From assembly GCA_937926215.1 (NCBI GenBank), contig CALEYA010000118.1:1-37056 (forward strand): a DNA stretch of 37,056 nucleotides, in the 5' to 3' direction. The stretch's first letter is position 1. Every line of letters begins with the position of its first letter. Made by a program: the position numbers and the translations under genes. This document shows, one piece after another, positions 16,132 through 23,328 of this stretch. The notes beneath the pieces were generated by a model. It did no database searches. It had not been told where the DNA came from and was given only the letters and a program-made list of their open reading frames with translations. The stretch comes from an uncultured Croceitalea sp. (lineage in GTDB: Bacteria; Bacteroidota; Bacteroidia; Flavobacteriales; Flavobacteriaceae).

Positions 16132-16635
16132 TCATTCTGGTTTTATGCTGTAGATTTTCTGGGCGTTGGTCAATAATTTACCCCATTGCTTACTAAAGGC
16201 ATGGACTTTTTCGGTGGAATTCCCAGAAGTATCAAAGACGGGCTCCCCATCGGCTTTCCATTGAAAAATACCGCCATACAGATTTTTGACATTGGCGTAA
16301 CCGGCTTTTTTAAGTTTTTCGCCAATATCCTCTGACCGTACCCCTATGGAGCAATACACCACTATGGGGGTGGCCTTATCTAAAATTAGGTTTTCCACAG
16401 TGCCGATATCAAAACTTTCATACCCCACCCAATGCGCATTTTTAAGATGGCTTACGTTGAACTCCTCTTTTTTTCTAGTGTCCAAAAGAATGACGGAATC
16501 CGCAGCTATAAGTTCATTCACGGTCATGTAGGGAATAGCATTCGTATTGAACTTTTCTAAGGTGGCATCAATCGTTTTTTGGGAAAAAAGAGTGGCCGTC
16601 ACCAAATAAAAGGCCAGCAAAATCTTTAAGCGCAT
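16132..16635 (-). CDS. exported single-domain rhodanese-like protein
   Basis: The product has 167 residues from the ATG at 16635; a TTG two codons upstream (16641) is less likely since the signal peptide MRLKILLAFYLVTATLFSQ starts naturally at the ATG. One rhodanese domain follows: VILLDTRKKEEFNVSHLKNA, then the active-site loop YCSIGVRSEDIG with Cys95, and LYGGIFQWKADGEPV. The loop CSIGVRS fits a sulfur-, selenium- or arsenate-handling pocket of the usual CxxxxR(S/T) size. It is exported to the periplasm. It is the first gene of the four-gene set with TIGR04282-like, phosphorylase and TIGR04283-like genes. Rhodaneses often occur near ArsS-type loci; chemistry here is unknown. Confidence 0.87.
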   Translation of the reverse strand: MRLKILLAFYLVTATLFSQKTIDATLEKFNTNAIPYMTVNELIAADSVILLDTRKKEEFNVSHLKNAHWVGYESFDIGTVENLILDKATPIVVYCSIGVRSEDIGEKLKKAGYANVKNLYGGIFQWKADGEPVFDTSGNSTEKVHAFSKQWGKLLTNAQKIYSIKPE

Positions 16636-16712
16636 AGACAAAGAATAAAAAGCTAAGATAATTTTTAAACAGCAGTATTGCTTATATTTCGGGTAGTAAT
16701 TAACCGTACGGT

Positions 16713-18266
16713 ATGAAAAAACTAGTCTTTATATGTGTGTCCTTATTGTTTGTTCATTGTAAGGAACAAGCTAAAACCGACCTGGCTACGGAAGGGAACC
16801 CCGTTGCTTTATATGACGAACCCTTTAGGCCTCAATTTCATTTTTCGCCACAGGCCAATTGGATGAACGATCCAAATGGATTGGTTTATCACGAAGGGTT
16901 GTATCACCTATTCTACCAGTATTATCCAGATGCCACCGTTTGGGGCCCGATGCACTGGGGGCATGCCGTTAGTACGGATTTGGTGCATTGGGAGCATAAA
17001 CCTATAGCGCTTTTTCCAGATGAAAAAGGCTTTATTTTTTCCGGAAGTGCCGTAGTGGATAAAAACAACACCTCCGGTTTTGGAAAGGATGGCAAAGTGC
17101 CATTGGTGGCTATCTACACCTACTTTAGGATGGATATTGAAAAAACGGGCGGTAGGAATACCCAGACCCAAGGCATCGCCTATAGTTTGGACAATGGGGA
17201 TACTTGGGTAAAATATGCGGATAATCCCATAATCGATAATACGACCTTAAAGGATTTTAGGGATCCCAAGGTGTTTTGGCATTCGGAAACGAAGCGATGG
17301 ATCATGGCGTTGGTTGCCGGAGACCATGCGCAGTTCTATGCATCAAAAAACCTAAAGGACTGGCAATTGGTAAGCACTTTTGGAAAAGACCAAGGGGCTC
17401 ACGGTGGGGTTTGGGAGTGCCCCGACCTTTTTAAATTAAAAGTAGCCGGCACGGACGAGGAAAAATGGGTGTTGCTTATAAGTATTGGTAGTGGAGGACC
17501 CAATGGCGGCAGTGGCACGCAATATTTTGTAGGCGATTTTGACGGCACCCGTTTTACCGCTGATCAAACCAACTACAAATGGTTGGATTGGGGGACCGAT
17601 AATTATGCCGGGGTTACCTACAATGATAGTCCGGATGGCAAGCGTATTTTTATAGGTTGGATGAGCAACTGGCAATATGCGGTAACTACCCCTACTGAAA
17701 GGTGGAGAAGTGCCATGACGGTTCCCAGGGAATTAAGCTTGCATAAAAATGGGGATACCTATACACTAAGGAATTATCCGCTGCCCCAATTGGACAGTAT
17801 TATTCAAAAGGATACGGCAACGAACCTGACCTTGGCACCAAACTCAGAAAAAAGCTTGTTTTTTGAAGAAGGATTGCAGCCATCGGAAATTAGGTTTAAT
17901 ACGGCGAATACAGATTTTAAGATGGAATTGAGTAATGAAAAGGGAGAACGTATCGGAATTATTTTTGACGGGACCTCCAATTTGGTCATCTTGGACAGGA
18001 CCCATTCCGGATTGAAAGATTTTCAGCCGAATTTTGCCAATACGCTGCAGTATATGGTCTTGGACGATTTTGGACAAGAAGAGCAAGAAGTACGGGTGCT
18101 CTTGGACAATTCTTCGTTGGAGCTTTTTGTCAATGGTGGGCAAAACGTAATGACGGTGCAGCTGTTTCCAACAACAGCCTACACTACCCTTAAGTTTCAG
18201 AACAATAGCAAAACCAATTTGGAACTGAAAGGTTTCCAAAAAGGAAGCATTGCATCCATTTGGTAA
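16713..18266 (+). CDS. GH32 beta-fructosidase lipoprotein (levanase/inulinase-like)
   Basis: The protein has 517 residues. The lipobox is LFVHC, with lipidated Cys16. The five-bladed propeller has the GH32 triad: the WMNDPNG motif with nucleophile Asp53, FRDP with Asp184 as transition-state stabiliser, and WECPDLF with acid/base Glu235. A C-terminal beta-sandwich (about 365-515) ends in LFVNGGQNVMTVQLFPT, the usual GH32C pattern. It hydrolyses beta-fructosyl links in sucrose, levan or inulin, at the cell surface or in the periplasm. TATATTTC at 16683-16690 is a one-mismatch -7 promoter element 22 bases before the ATG. There is no SusC/SusD, transporter or fructokinase nearby, so it is an isolated gene here. 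Confidence 0.92.
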   Translation: MKKLVFICVSLLFVHCKEQAKTDLATEGNPVALYDEPFRPQFHFSPQANWMNDPNGLVYHEGLYHLFYQYYPDATVWGPMHWGHAVSTDLVHWEHKPIALFPDEKGFIFSGSAVVDKNNTSGFGKDGKVPLVAIYTYFRMDIEKTGGRNTQTQGIAYSLDNGDTWVKYADNPIIDNTTLKDFRDPKVFWHSETKRWIMALVAGDHAQFYASKNLKDWQLVSTFGKDQGAHGGVWECPDLFKLKVAGTDEEKWVLLISIGSGGPNGGSGTQYFVGDFDGTRFTADQTNYKWLDWGTDNYAGVTYNDSPDGKRIFIGWMSNWQYAVTTPTERWRSAMTVPRELSLHKNGDTYTLRNYPLPQLDSIIQKDTATNLTLAPNSEKSLFFEEGLQPSEIRFNTANTDFKMELSNEKGERIGIIFDGTSNLVILDRTHSGLKDFQPNFANTLQYMVLDDFGQEEQEVRVLLDNSSLELFVNGGQNVMTVQLFPTTAYTTLKFQNNSKTNLELKGFQKGSIASIW

Positions 18267-18273
18267 AATTGGA

Positions 18274-18375
18274 TTAGCTAAAAAAGAGTATTAAACTGTT
18301 GGCCAATAAGATAACGGAAACGGCTACCACTCCATACCAGAATATATAGCCTAATTTTTGATCCATAGTGTTCAT
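18274..18375 (-). CDS. 33-residue single-helix membrane protein
   Basis: An ATG at 18375 opens a 34-codon frame ending with TAA at 18274-18276. The product begins MNTMDQKLGYIF and has one hydrophobic helix (about residues 10-32, WYGVVAVSVILLANSLILFF) with a polar N-terminus. An in-frame ATG three codons later (18366) is an alternative start. On the minus strand TATTTTTG (complement of 18411-18418) is an exact TAnnTTTG -7 element 36 bases upstream, which supports expression. The stop lies 7 bases beyond the GH32 stop in convergent orientation. I do not recognise the family; its form is like the small subunits of respiratory or stress membrane complexes. Confidence 0.5.
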   Translation of the reverse strand: MNTMDQKLGYIFWYGVVAVSVILLANSLILFFS

Positions 18376-18410
18376 CTAAGTTATGTTTGTCTCGGTTATT
18401 AGTTTAGACC

Positions 18411-18418
18411 CAAAAATA
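18411..18418 (-). promoter_or_regulatory. -7 promoter element for the 33-residue membrane protein
   Basis: The complement reads TATTTTTG, an exact match to the Bacteroidota TAnnTTTG element. The start of transcription would be near 18404. No good TTTG was seen 19-21 bases further upstream, so this is a tentative call. Confidence 0.35.
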
Positions 18419-18552
18419 TACAAAGGTCACTCACATGTTTTGGATATTTATACAATTGGTAGCAAAAAGCGTATAAATGGTAATACAATTTTCCAATAGC
18501 TTTTGCGGATTTGCTTCCAAGGGAAAAGAAAACCCGAATTTTTAGTTTTTTT

Positions 18553-18584
18553 ATTGGTAAATCCTATTTTTGAAATTATATTTG
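18553..18584 (+). promoter_or_regulatory. tRNA-Phe promoter
   Basis: TATATTTG at 18577-18584 is an exact TAnnTTTG element, and ATTG at 18553-18556 is a one-mismatch -33 element with 20 bases between. The predicted start near 18591 leaves a leader of about 12 bases before the tRNA. Confidence 0.6.
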
Positions 18585-18602
18585 CAGCCGCTTTCACTAG
18601 CA

Positions 18603-18675
<73 letters not shown>

Positions 18676-18689
18676 CATTAAGCGCAACG

Positions 18690-18716
18690 CCCGAAACGAG
18701 AGTTTCGGGTTTTTTT
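18690..18716 (+). terminator. intrinsic terminator of tRNA-Phe
   Basis: CCCGAAAC (18690-18697) pairs with GTTTCGGG (18702-18709) around a GAGA tetraloop, and seven T residues follow (18710-18716). It lies 15 bases after the tRNA end. Confidence 0.9.
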
Positions 18717-18795
18717 GTTTGAGGTTTTAAGGGAAAGTTTCTTTCCCGAAAAGCTGAAAAACAAAAGGAAACCAACGGTTCTGACCCTTTGGGCG

Positions 18796-18893
18796 TTGTA
18801 TTTGCAGAAGCGGCCAACCAAAGGGAACAACGAAAGTTATCTCCTGGAGGTACCACCTTAAAACTCGCAATCTGCGGGTTTTAAGGTGGTACC
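18796..18893 (+). repeat. degenerate tRNA-Phe footprint: promoter-like stretch plus duplicated tRNA 3' end in a 45-bp palindrome
   Basis: TTGTATTTGCAG (ending about 18806) matches the tRNA promoter's TTATATTTGCAG in 11 of 12 bases. Then TCCTGGAGGTACCAC at 18842-18856 is an exact 15-base copy of the tRNA-Phe 3' end and flank (18662-18676), 180 bases away. From 18849 to 18893 the sequence is a palindrome: 16 perfect base pairs (GGTACCACCTTAAAAC with its complement), then four more inner pairs and a 5-7-base loop. The rest of the 327-base gap up to 19002 shows no gene that I trust. The structure looks like a relic of a second tRNA copy or an integration scar. Confidence 0.6.
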
Positions 18894-19002
18894 TTCTAAA
18901 AAATATGGAAGCCTTTACAAGTAGCAGGGATACTAGGGCACTGGGTTGGGATGCTAAAAACCACCAAAAAAAGCTATAGGAAGCCGTATGGTATGTTAAG
19001 CG

Positions 19003-19545
19003 CTATTCACCTAAAGCACCACTATCATCGGGATTTGCATTTGTTTTTATGGTGTCCTGATCATGGAGCCCCTTTTTTAGCTCCCTTAAGAAAATTTCAT
19101 GGTTTTGCTTAATTCCAATCTCGTACTGTTGAAAATCAAATTCTTGTTGATTACGTATAGATGCCCCATAGTCCGATCCCAAGAATAAGAAGAGGGAAAG
19201 GAAAATCATAGAGAAGGATAGTAGCAAGCTGTTATAATAGTTTTTTCCTTCTTTGCTGCTAACAAAGGCAAAAATAACAACACCGCCAAAAAAAGTCAAT
19301 AGGGCAGACATGATGACCCCAACAACCGGACTTTTGCTAAGTCCTATCATAAGTCCGGTGGTGAGCCCCAAAATGGAAAACCCACAATTGGCAATAAGAA
19401 ACGAACCTACCATTTTAATGTCCAATTTTTGGAACCTTCTTCTAAAGAGGTACACTAGTAAAATCAACAGCCCCCAGAAAAGAAGAAGGAAGAGATAGAG
19501 TTTATAGGTGTCGGAAAATCTTGAAAGGAACGAAAAATCGAACAT
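19003..19545 (-). CDS. four-helix membrane protein of unknown function
   Basis: The protein has 180 residues. Four hydrophobic helices are seen near 15-33 (LYLFLLLFWGLLILLVYLF), 45-68, 75-97 and 105-123. The C-terminal 55 residues are polar (QQEFDFQQYEIGIKQNHEIFLRELKKG...) and probably cytoplasmic or periplasmic with helical character. No enzyme motif is visible. The start codon lies one base beyond the stop of the DUF1036-like gene, so the two form an operon. I do not recognise the family. Confidence 0.7.
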   Translation of the reverse strand: MFDFSFLSRFSDTYKLYLFLLLFWGLLILLVYLFRRRFQKLDIKMVGSFLIANCGFSILGLTTGLMIGLSKSPVVGVIMSALLTFFGGVVIFAFVSSKEGKNYYNSLLLSFSMIFLSLFLFLGSDYGASIRNQQEFDFQQYEIGIKQNHEIFLRELKKGLHDQDTIKTNANPDDSGALGE

Positions 19546-19546
19546 A

Positions 19547-19993
19547 CTAGTCTTTATTTTTTACAGTGGAAATATGTTTATGGGTATTGCTCTCTGTCCA
19601 AAAGTGTTCTGAACTATTGGTTAACCGCAATGTGTATGAATAATTTTGACCCACATAGAGCTCAAAAAATCCATTTTGTATATCGGAAGAACAATCCTTT
19701 TGAACCAATTTAAATTTATGATTGGGTGCACAGAAATAATAAGTGTCCCCCTTCCAGCGGCTATCCTTTGCATCTTCTGCATAGATATAATATTTGTCGT
19801 TAACTAGTCGATTGGTGTATACCGCTTTGGTTTGGGAAGGGGGTATTTTCCACCAACCTTGGGAATACCAAGTATTGACTTCATAATACCCAATTGCAAC
19901 CCATACGTCAGAGCGTGTTTCGTTCTTTACATTTAATTGTGAAAAGGATTTCGAGCATACAAATAACAGTAGTATTACAAAATAGTGTTTCAT
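19547..19993 (-). CDS. secreted DUF1036-like protein
   Basis: The protein has 148 residues, with a signal peptide ending near SFSQ (19). The mature part starts LNVKNETRSDVWVAIGYYE and continues with NTWYSQGWWKIPPSQTKAVY, YYIYAEDAKDSRWKG and YYFCAPNHKFKL. The order NxT...V.vAiGY...W.s.GWW.I.P...yyYA...W.G...FC is that of DUF1036, an exported protein family without known activity. It is upstream of and almost contiguous with the four-helix membrane protein. Its own promoter must lie in the 390-base gap beyond 19993, but no clear element was seen. Confidence 0.75.
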   Translation of the reverse strand: MKHYFVILLLFVCSKSFSQLNVKNETRSDVWVAIGYYEVNTWYSQGWWKIPPSQTKAVYTNRLVNDKYYIYAEDAKDSRWKGDTYYFCAPNHKFKLVQKDCSSDIQNGFFELYVGQNYSYTLRLTNSSEHFWTESNTHKHISTVKNKD

Positions 19994-20081
19994 GTCGGGT
20001 CACTTGGTTGAGTTCTATATAACAAGAGTTCGACATAATTTTTGTAACTATTTGATTTTTAGAATTTATGTAATTTGTCTG

Positions 20082-20143
20082 GTCGAGCGCAGTCGAGACC
20101 TCGTTGAAACGGACGTTTTTATAATTTCTCGACTACGCTCGAA
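20082..20143. repeat. REP-like inverted repeat
   Basis: GTCGAGCGCAGTCGAGA (20082-20098) and TCTCGACTACGCTCGAA (20127-20143) are inverted copies with 15 of 17 positions complementary, 28 bases apart. This GAGCGCAGTCGA core is typical of short extragenic palindromes scattered in flavobacterial genomes. The rest of the 19994-20433 gap contains no gene I can support. Confidence 0.7.
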
Positions 20144-20433
20144 GTGACATTAACCATTATTTATTAACCTTTAGGGGTCTAAATGGCTCTTTTTATATCG
20201 AACTAACGCTAAATATATAAAACTAACTTCAAAAGCAGGTCAAAAATCCATCACTGGGAATTGCTTTTAAAACACTCCTCATGTTTTGATCCGGATACTG
20301 GATATGACAGATTTAAAAACTTTAAGCTTTCTTCCCATACAGGAGTGATACTATCCTTCAACCCTAATTTTATCCAAAATAGATGGATCATCCGTTTGAA
20401 GCCATCCCATTTTTAGTTATTTTTCTGTTGCTT

Positions 20434-21291
20434 ATGGTACGGGACATTATCAATATCAACGATTTTATAGTTTTGGTGGAGGAGGCCAATGCGGATACGG
20501 TGATCATAGATTCCTGCAAATTTGATGAGCCTTTGATTGCCGTTGCTTTTTATGGTTCTGGCAATGTCCATTTAAGCATGAACTATGGCCAACAAAAGGC
20601 TGCCTATGACAATACCAAGGGATTGGCAATTTCCTTCTATGCGGATGCTACCGTTGATTGTGTGCATACGGTTTCCCCAGATAAACCCTTGGAATGTATT
20701 CTTATTGCAACCTCACCAAAGAACCTGGAAAACCTGCCCAATGGGGAAGGGGAGCTTTTTACGGATTTTCTAAACCAATTGGTAAACCCCTCTGAAGCGT
20801 ATGTAGAAGGCCCCCGTTTTTTTATGACCCCGGAGATGGAGCAGATAGTCGGCAATATTTTTAAGAACAAGTACGAAGGCAAAGCCAAAATGATGTTCTT
20901 TAGGAGTCAGATTACCGCTTTGTTGTCCCATTTTTTCTGGCAGTTATCAACTTTGGACTCCCAAGACATTAAAACACCGGAACGGGACAAGCTTTTTCAA
21001 GCCAAGGAAATCCTTTCCCAAAACTTGGACAAACCGCCTTCATTGGCCCAGCTTTCTAGACAAATAGGACTAAATACCTTTAAACTAAAAAAAGATTTTA
21101 AGGAACTCTTTGGCGTTCCCGTATTCAAATACCTTCAAAATGAACGCATGGCAACTGCACATCATTTAATACGAAGTAAAAAAGCTACCGTACAAGAAGC
21201 TGCCTGGCATGTTGGTTATGATAGCCTAAGTTCTTTTTCCAACGCCTTCAATAAAAAATTTGGCTTTCGCCCCAGTGAAATAAAGGCATAA
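20434..21291 (+). CDS. AraC-family transcriptional regulator
   Basis: The product has 285 residues from the ATG at 20434. The longest frame starts at 20383 and would add a 17-residue hydrophobic tail (MDHPFEAIPFLVIFLLL) that is odd for a cytoplasmic regulator, so the inner ATG is preferred. The N-terminal two thirds form a cupin-like sensory domain (VAFYGSGNVHLSMNYG and PEKPL-like text). The C-terminal AraC-type double helix-turn-helix covers about 195-285 (LSRQIGLNTFKLKKDFKELFG, then ATVQEAAWHVGYDSLSSFSNAFNKKFGFRPSE). It precedes by 89 bases the DUF5367/DUF1772/NmrA operon and probably activates it through the 21-bp direct repeats at 21295-21326. Inducer unknown. Confidence 0.9.
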   Translation: MVRDIININDFIVLVEEANADTVIIDSCKFDEPLIAVAFYGSGNVHLSMNYGQQKAAYDNTKGLAISFYADATVDCVHTVSPDKPLECILIATSPKNLENLPNGEGELFTDFLNQLVNPSEAYVEGPRFFMTPEMEQIVGNIFKNKYEGKAKMMFFRSQITALLSHFFWQLSTLDSQDIKTPERDKLFQAKEILSQNLDKPPSLAQLSRQIGLNTFKLKKDFKELFGVPVFKYLQNERMATAHHLIRSKKATVQEAAWHVGYDSLSSFSNAFNKKFGFRPSEIKA

Positions 21292-21294
21292 TAC

Positions 21295-21326
21295 TTTTCG
21301 AACAAATTTTCCTCCTTTTTGAACAA
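21295..21326 (+). promoter_or_regulatory. AraC-type operator: two direct repeats with 21-bp period
   Basis: TTTTCGAACAA (21295-21305) and TTTTTGAACAA (21316-21326) match in 10 of 11 positions and start exactly 21 bases apart, two helical turns. This is the usual spacing for AraC/XylS activators. The proximal copy lies where a -33 box should be, just before the -7 element at 21348-21355. Confidence 0.6.
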
Positions 21327-21347
21327 GTGCCCAAGAAATGCCCGCTC

Positions 21348-21355
21348 TAGTTTTG
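21348..21355 (+). promoter_or_regulatory. -7 promoter element of the DUF5367 operon
   Basis: TAGTTTTG is an exact TAnnTTTG. No TTTG lies at the correct -33 distance (the nearest gives a 26-base spacer), which fits an activator-dependent promoter. The start would be near 21362, 19 bases before the ATG. Confidence 0.55.
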
Positions 21356-21380
21356 TGCTGTAATCATAAAACGAGCAGTT

Positions 21381-21797
21381 ATGAAAATTTTAAGAACATT
21401 GGTAGTAGGACTCCTGATCTGGTTTTTTGGGGTTCTTGCCTTTTCCATCTCCTTCTACCTTCCTATACTGGAAAATGTAGAACTACAGGCTAATCTGGTG
21501 CTTTTGGTTTTGGTGCCGCCAATAGTATGGCTGGGGTCCTGGTTATACTATAAAAAAGGTCTCCAGTACCATGGCTTGCTATCCGGTTTCGCCTTTTTTG
21601 CCATAGCAACGCTAATGGACATTTTGATAACGGTACCGGTCTTGATTATTCCTTATGGGGGCAGTTATTATCAATTTTTTACGGATATCATTTTTTGGGG
21701 TATCGGGTTGGAGTTCATCACCACCACCTTCTTTTACTGGAGTATCAATGTAAAAGTCAAGAGCAAGAGTTTATTTAATCAATCAAAAGAATCATGA
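21381..21797 (+). CDS. DUF5367-like four-helix membrane protein
   Basis: The protein has 138 residues with four hydrophobic helices: about 5-28 (LRTLVVGLLIWFFGVLAFSI), 37-56, 66-92 and 100-120. There is no catalytic motif. It resembles small membrane proteins annotated DUF5367 in Bacteroidota, which regularly stand beside AraC regulators and DUF1772 genes. It is the first gene of the AraC-controlled unit and ends 3 bases before the DUF1772 gene. Function unknown. Confidence 0.72.
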   Translation: MKILRTLVVGLLIWFFGVLAFSISFYLPILENVELQANLVLLVLVPPIVWLGSWLYYKKGLQYHGLLSGFAFFAIATLMDILITVPVLIIPYGGSYYQFFTDIIFWGIGLEFITTTFFYWSINVKVKSKSLFNQSKES

Positions 21798-21800
21798 ATT

Positions 21801-22292
21801 ATGGAAATCACAGCAAGCAATCTAACCCTTTTTGCGGCAATACTGTTAACTGGACTTACCGCAGGACTATGTTTTACGTGGGGAAACGCCGTTACCCCTG
21901 GTATTGGACAATTGGACAATCTGGGTTACCTACAAGCTTTTCAGAAAATGAATCGAAGTATTGAAAACCCTTTATTTTTTGCCGTGTTCTTTGGGTCTTT
22001 TGCATTGGGGATTGCAGCGGCTTTTATAAATAAAACCGTTTCCCCAGAACACTACCGATTGATTCTGGTAGCAATGGGCATTTATTTTGTTGGCGTGATC
22101 CTGATTACCGTATTGGGTAATGTGCCATTGAACCAAATGTTGGACAAGACGGATTTGGCTAAAAGCGGCGAAACGGAATTAGGGATGCTACGCAACCAAT
22201 TTGAGAACCCTTGGAATCGGTATCACCTGATACGGGTAATCGCGGCCATGGTTTCATTTGCACTTTTGGTAATCGCAGGAATTAGTAAATAA
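21801..22292 (+). CDS. DUF1772 (anthrone-oxygenase-like) membrane protein
   Basis: The protein has 163 residues. Four helices are predicted (about 8-28, 55-75, 88-108, 142-160). The loop with GNAVTPGIGQLDNLGYLQAFQKMNRSIENP is the diagnostic DUF1772 segment, and LGNVPLNQMLD...NPWNRYHLIR is the second conserved loop. Some eukaryotic relatives are anthrone oxygenases; bacterial members are of unknown substrate. It is the second gene of the AraC-linked operon, followed after 49 bases by an NmrA-like reductase. A redox pair acting on a quinone-like compound is conceivable but not shown. Confidence 0.85.
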   Translation: MEITASNLTLFAAILLTGLTAGLCFTWGNAVTPGIGQLDNLGYLQAFQKMNRSIENPLFFAVFFGSFALGIAAAFINKTVSPEHYRLILVAMGIYFVGVILITVLGNVPLNQMLDKTDLAKSGETELGMLRNQFENPWNRYHLIRVIAAMVSFALLVIAGISK

Positions 22293-22306
22293 GTATAAAC
22301 ACAGGT

Positions 22307-22324
22307 GCTGCGCGTAGTCGAAGC
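22307..22324. repeat. degenerate REP-like fragment
   Basis: GCTGCGCGTAGTCGAAGC lies in the 49-base gap between the DUF1772 and NmrA-like genes. It shares the core GCGTAGTCGA (in complement TCGACTACGC) with the REP-like element at 20127-20143. It may be half of a former palindrome. Confidence 0.4.
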
Positions 22325-22341
22325 ATAAAAAATCGAAAATC

Positions 22342-23178
22342 ATGAAAAACAATGTATTAGTATTGGGAGGAACAGGAAAAACAGGGAGTCGTATTGTTGA
22401 CCGCCTTGAAAAAATGGGTCACCATGTTCGTATTGGATCGAGGAGTCAAAACCCATCTTTTGATTGGGACAAACCCGCGGGATGGCCAGCGGTTTTGGAG
22501 GGAATGGAAAAAGTGTATATCACCTTTCAGCCAGATTTAGCCGTTCCCGGGGCAAAGGAAGCGATAAGCGCATTGGTCAAGATAGCCCAAGAAAAAGGCG
22601 TGCAAAAATTGGTATTGCTTTCTGGTAAAGGAGAGGTAGAGGCGCAACGTTGCGAGCAGATCGTATTGAACTCCGGTATTGCGGCTACCATACTTAGGGC
22701 GAGCTGGTTCAATCAGAACTTCAGTGAGAGTTACTTTTTAGAACCGATCCAGCAAGGGGTCGTAGCGCTTCCCAATGCCAACTCCAAAGCTCCTTATGTG
22801 GATGCTAACGATTTGGCGGATGCAGCCGTTGAGGTCTTACTCAACGAAGGTCATGAGGGTCAAATTTATGAACTAACAGGACCTCGTTTGCTTAGTTTTG
22901 AAGATATAGTGAAGGAAATTGCAATAGCTTCTAAAAGAAAATTACAATTCATACCGATTTCCCTACAGGAGTATGTTGGGGCAATGCAAGAGCAAGGGCT
23001 GCCAAGTGATGTAATTTGGTTGATTGAATACTTGTTCAGTGAGGTATTGGATAACAAGGAGAATCAGATCATTACCCATGACATTGAAAAATTATTGGGG
23101 AGAAAACCAATAGACTTTTCAGACTATGCAGCCAAAACGGCTAAAACAGGCATTTGGAACCAAACGGTCGTAGTTTGA
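22342..23178 (+). CDS. NmrA-like NAD(P)-binding oxidoreductase
   Basis: The protein has 278 residues. The Rossmann motif VLGGTGKTGSRIVDRL (6-21) is followed by RIGSRSQNPSFDW, a basic pocket typical for NADP preference. VYITFQPDLAVPG and the ILRASWFNQNF block fit the NmrA/atypical short-chain dehydrogenase group, as does PYVDANDLADAAVEVL. It lacks the YxxxK catalytic pair, so some members are redox sensors and others reductases. It closes the AraC-associated operon and is followed by an intrinsic terminator at 23206-23236. Substrate unknown. Confidence 0.88.
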   Translation: MKNNVLVLGGTGKTGSRIVDRLEKMGHHVRIGSRSQNPSFDWDKPAGWPAVLEGMEKVYITFQPDLAVPGAKEAISALVKIAQEKGVQKLVLLSGKGEVEAQRCEQIVLNSGIAATILRASWFNQNFSESYFLEPIQQGVVALPNANSKAPYVDANDLADAAVEVLLNEGHEGQIYELTGPRLLSFEDIVKEIAIASKRKLQFIPISLQEYVGAMQEQGLPSDVIWLIEYLFSEVLDNKENQIITHDIEKLLGRKPIDFSDYAAKTAKTGIWNQTVVV

Positions 23179-23205
23179 GATTGAGCAACATAGAATAGGA
23201 ATAGT

Positions 23206-23236
23206 GGGGCATCCGTTTTGGGTGCCCCTTTTCTTT
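23206..23236 (+). terminator. intrinsic terminator after the NmrA-like gene
   Basis: GGGGCATCC (23206-23214) pairs with GGGTGCCCC (23220-23228), nine pairs including one wobble, loop GTTTT, followed by TTTTCTTT. Confidence 0.88.
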
Positions 23237-23328
23237 ATAGCATTGATAATGGTATCCCGTAAACAAGTGCTATTTTAGCGGTGATAGGAGGTTTTTAATA
23301 TAGTAGAAATGAGTCTGGCGATTAACTT

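Noticed and set aside
8666-18266. Polysaccharide utilisation locus suggested by GH113 and GH32 genes
   Set aside because: The two are 7 kb apart, on separate units, with no SusC/SusD pair, no sulfatase and no hybrid sensor between them.
18905-18979. Short plus-strand frame of 24 codons reading MEAFTSSRDTRALGWDAKNH, with a faint likeness to the LGWD motif of beta-lactamase-type serine hydrolases
   Set aside because: Too short, no ribosome-binding context or promoter, and the likeness rests on a handful of residues; it might be a gene relic but I cannot support it.
20383-20433. Hydrophobic 17-residue N-terminal extension of the AraC regulator as a membrane anchor
   Set aside because: A better start exists at 20434 and the extension has no basic flank typical of an anchor; probably non-coding leader.
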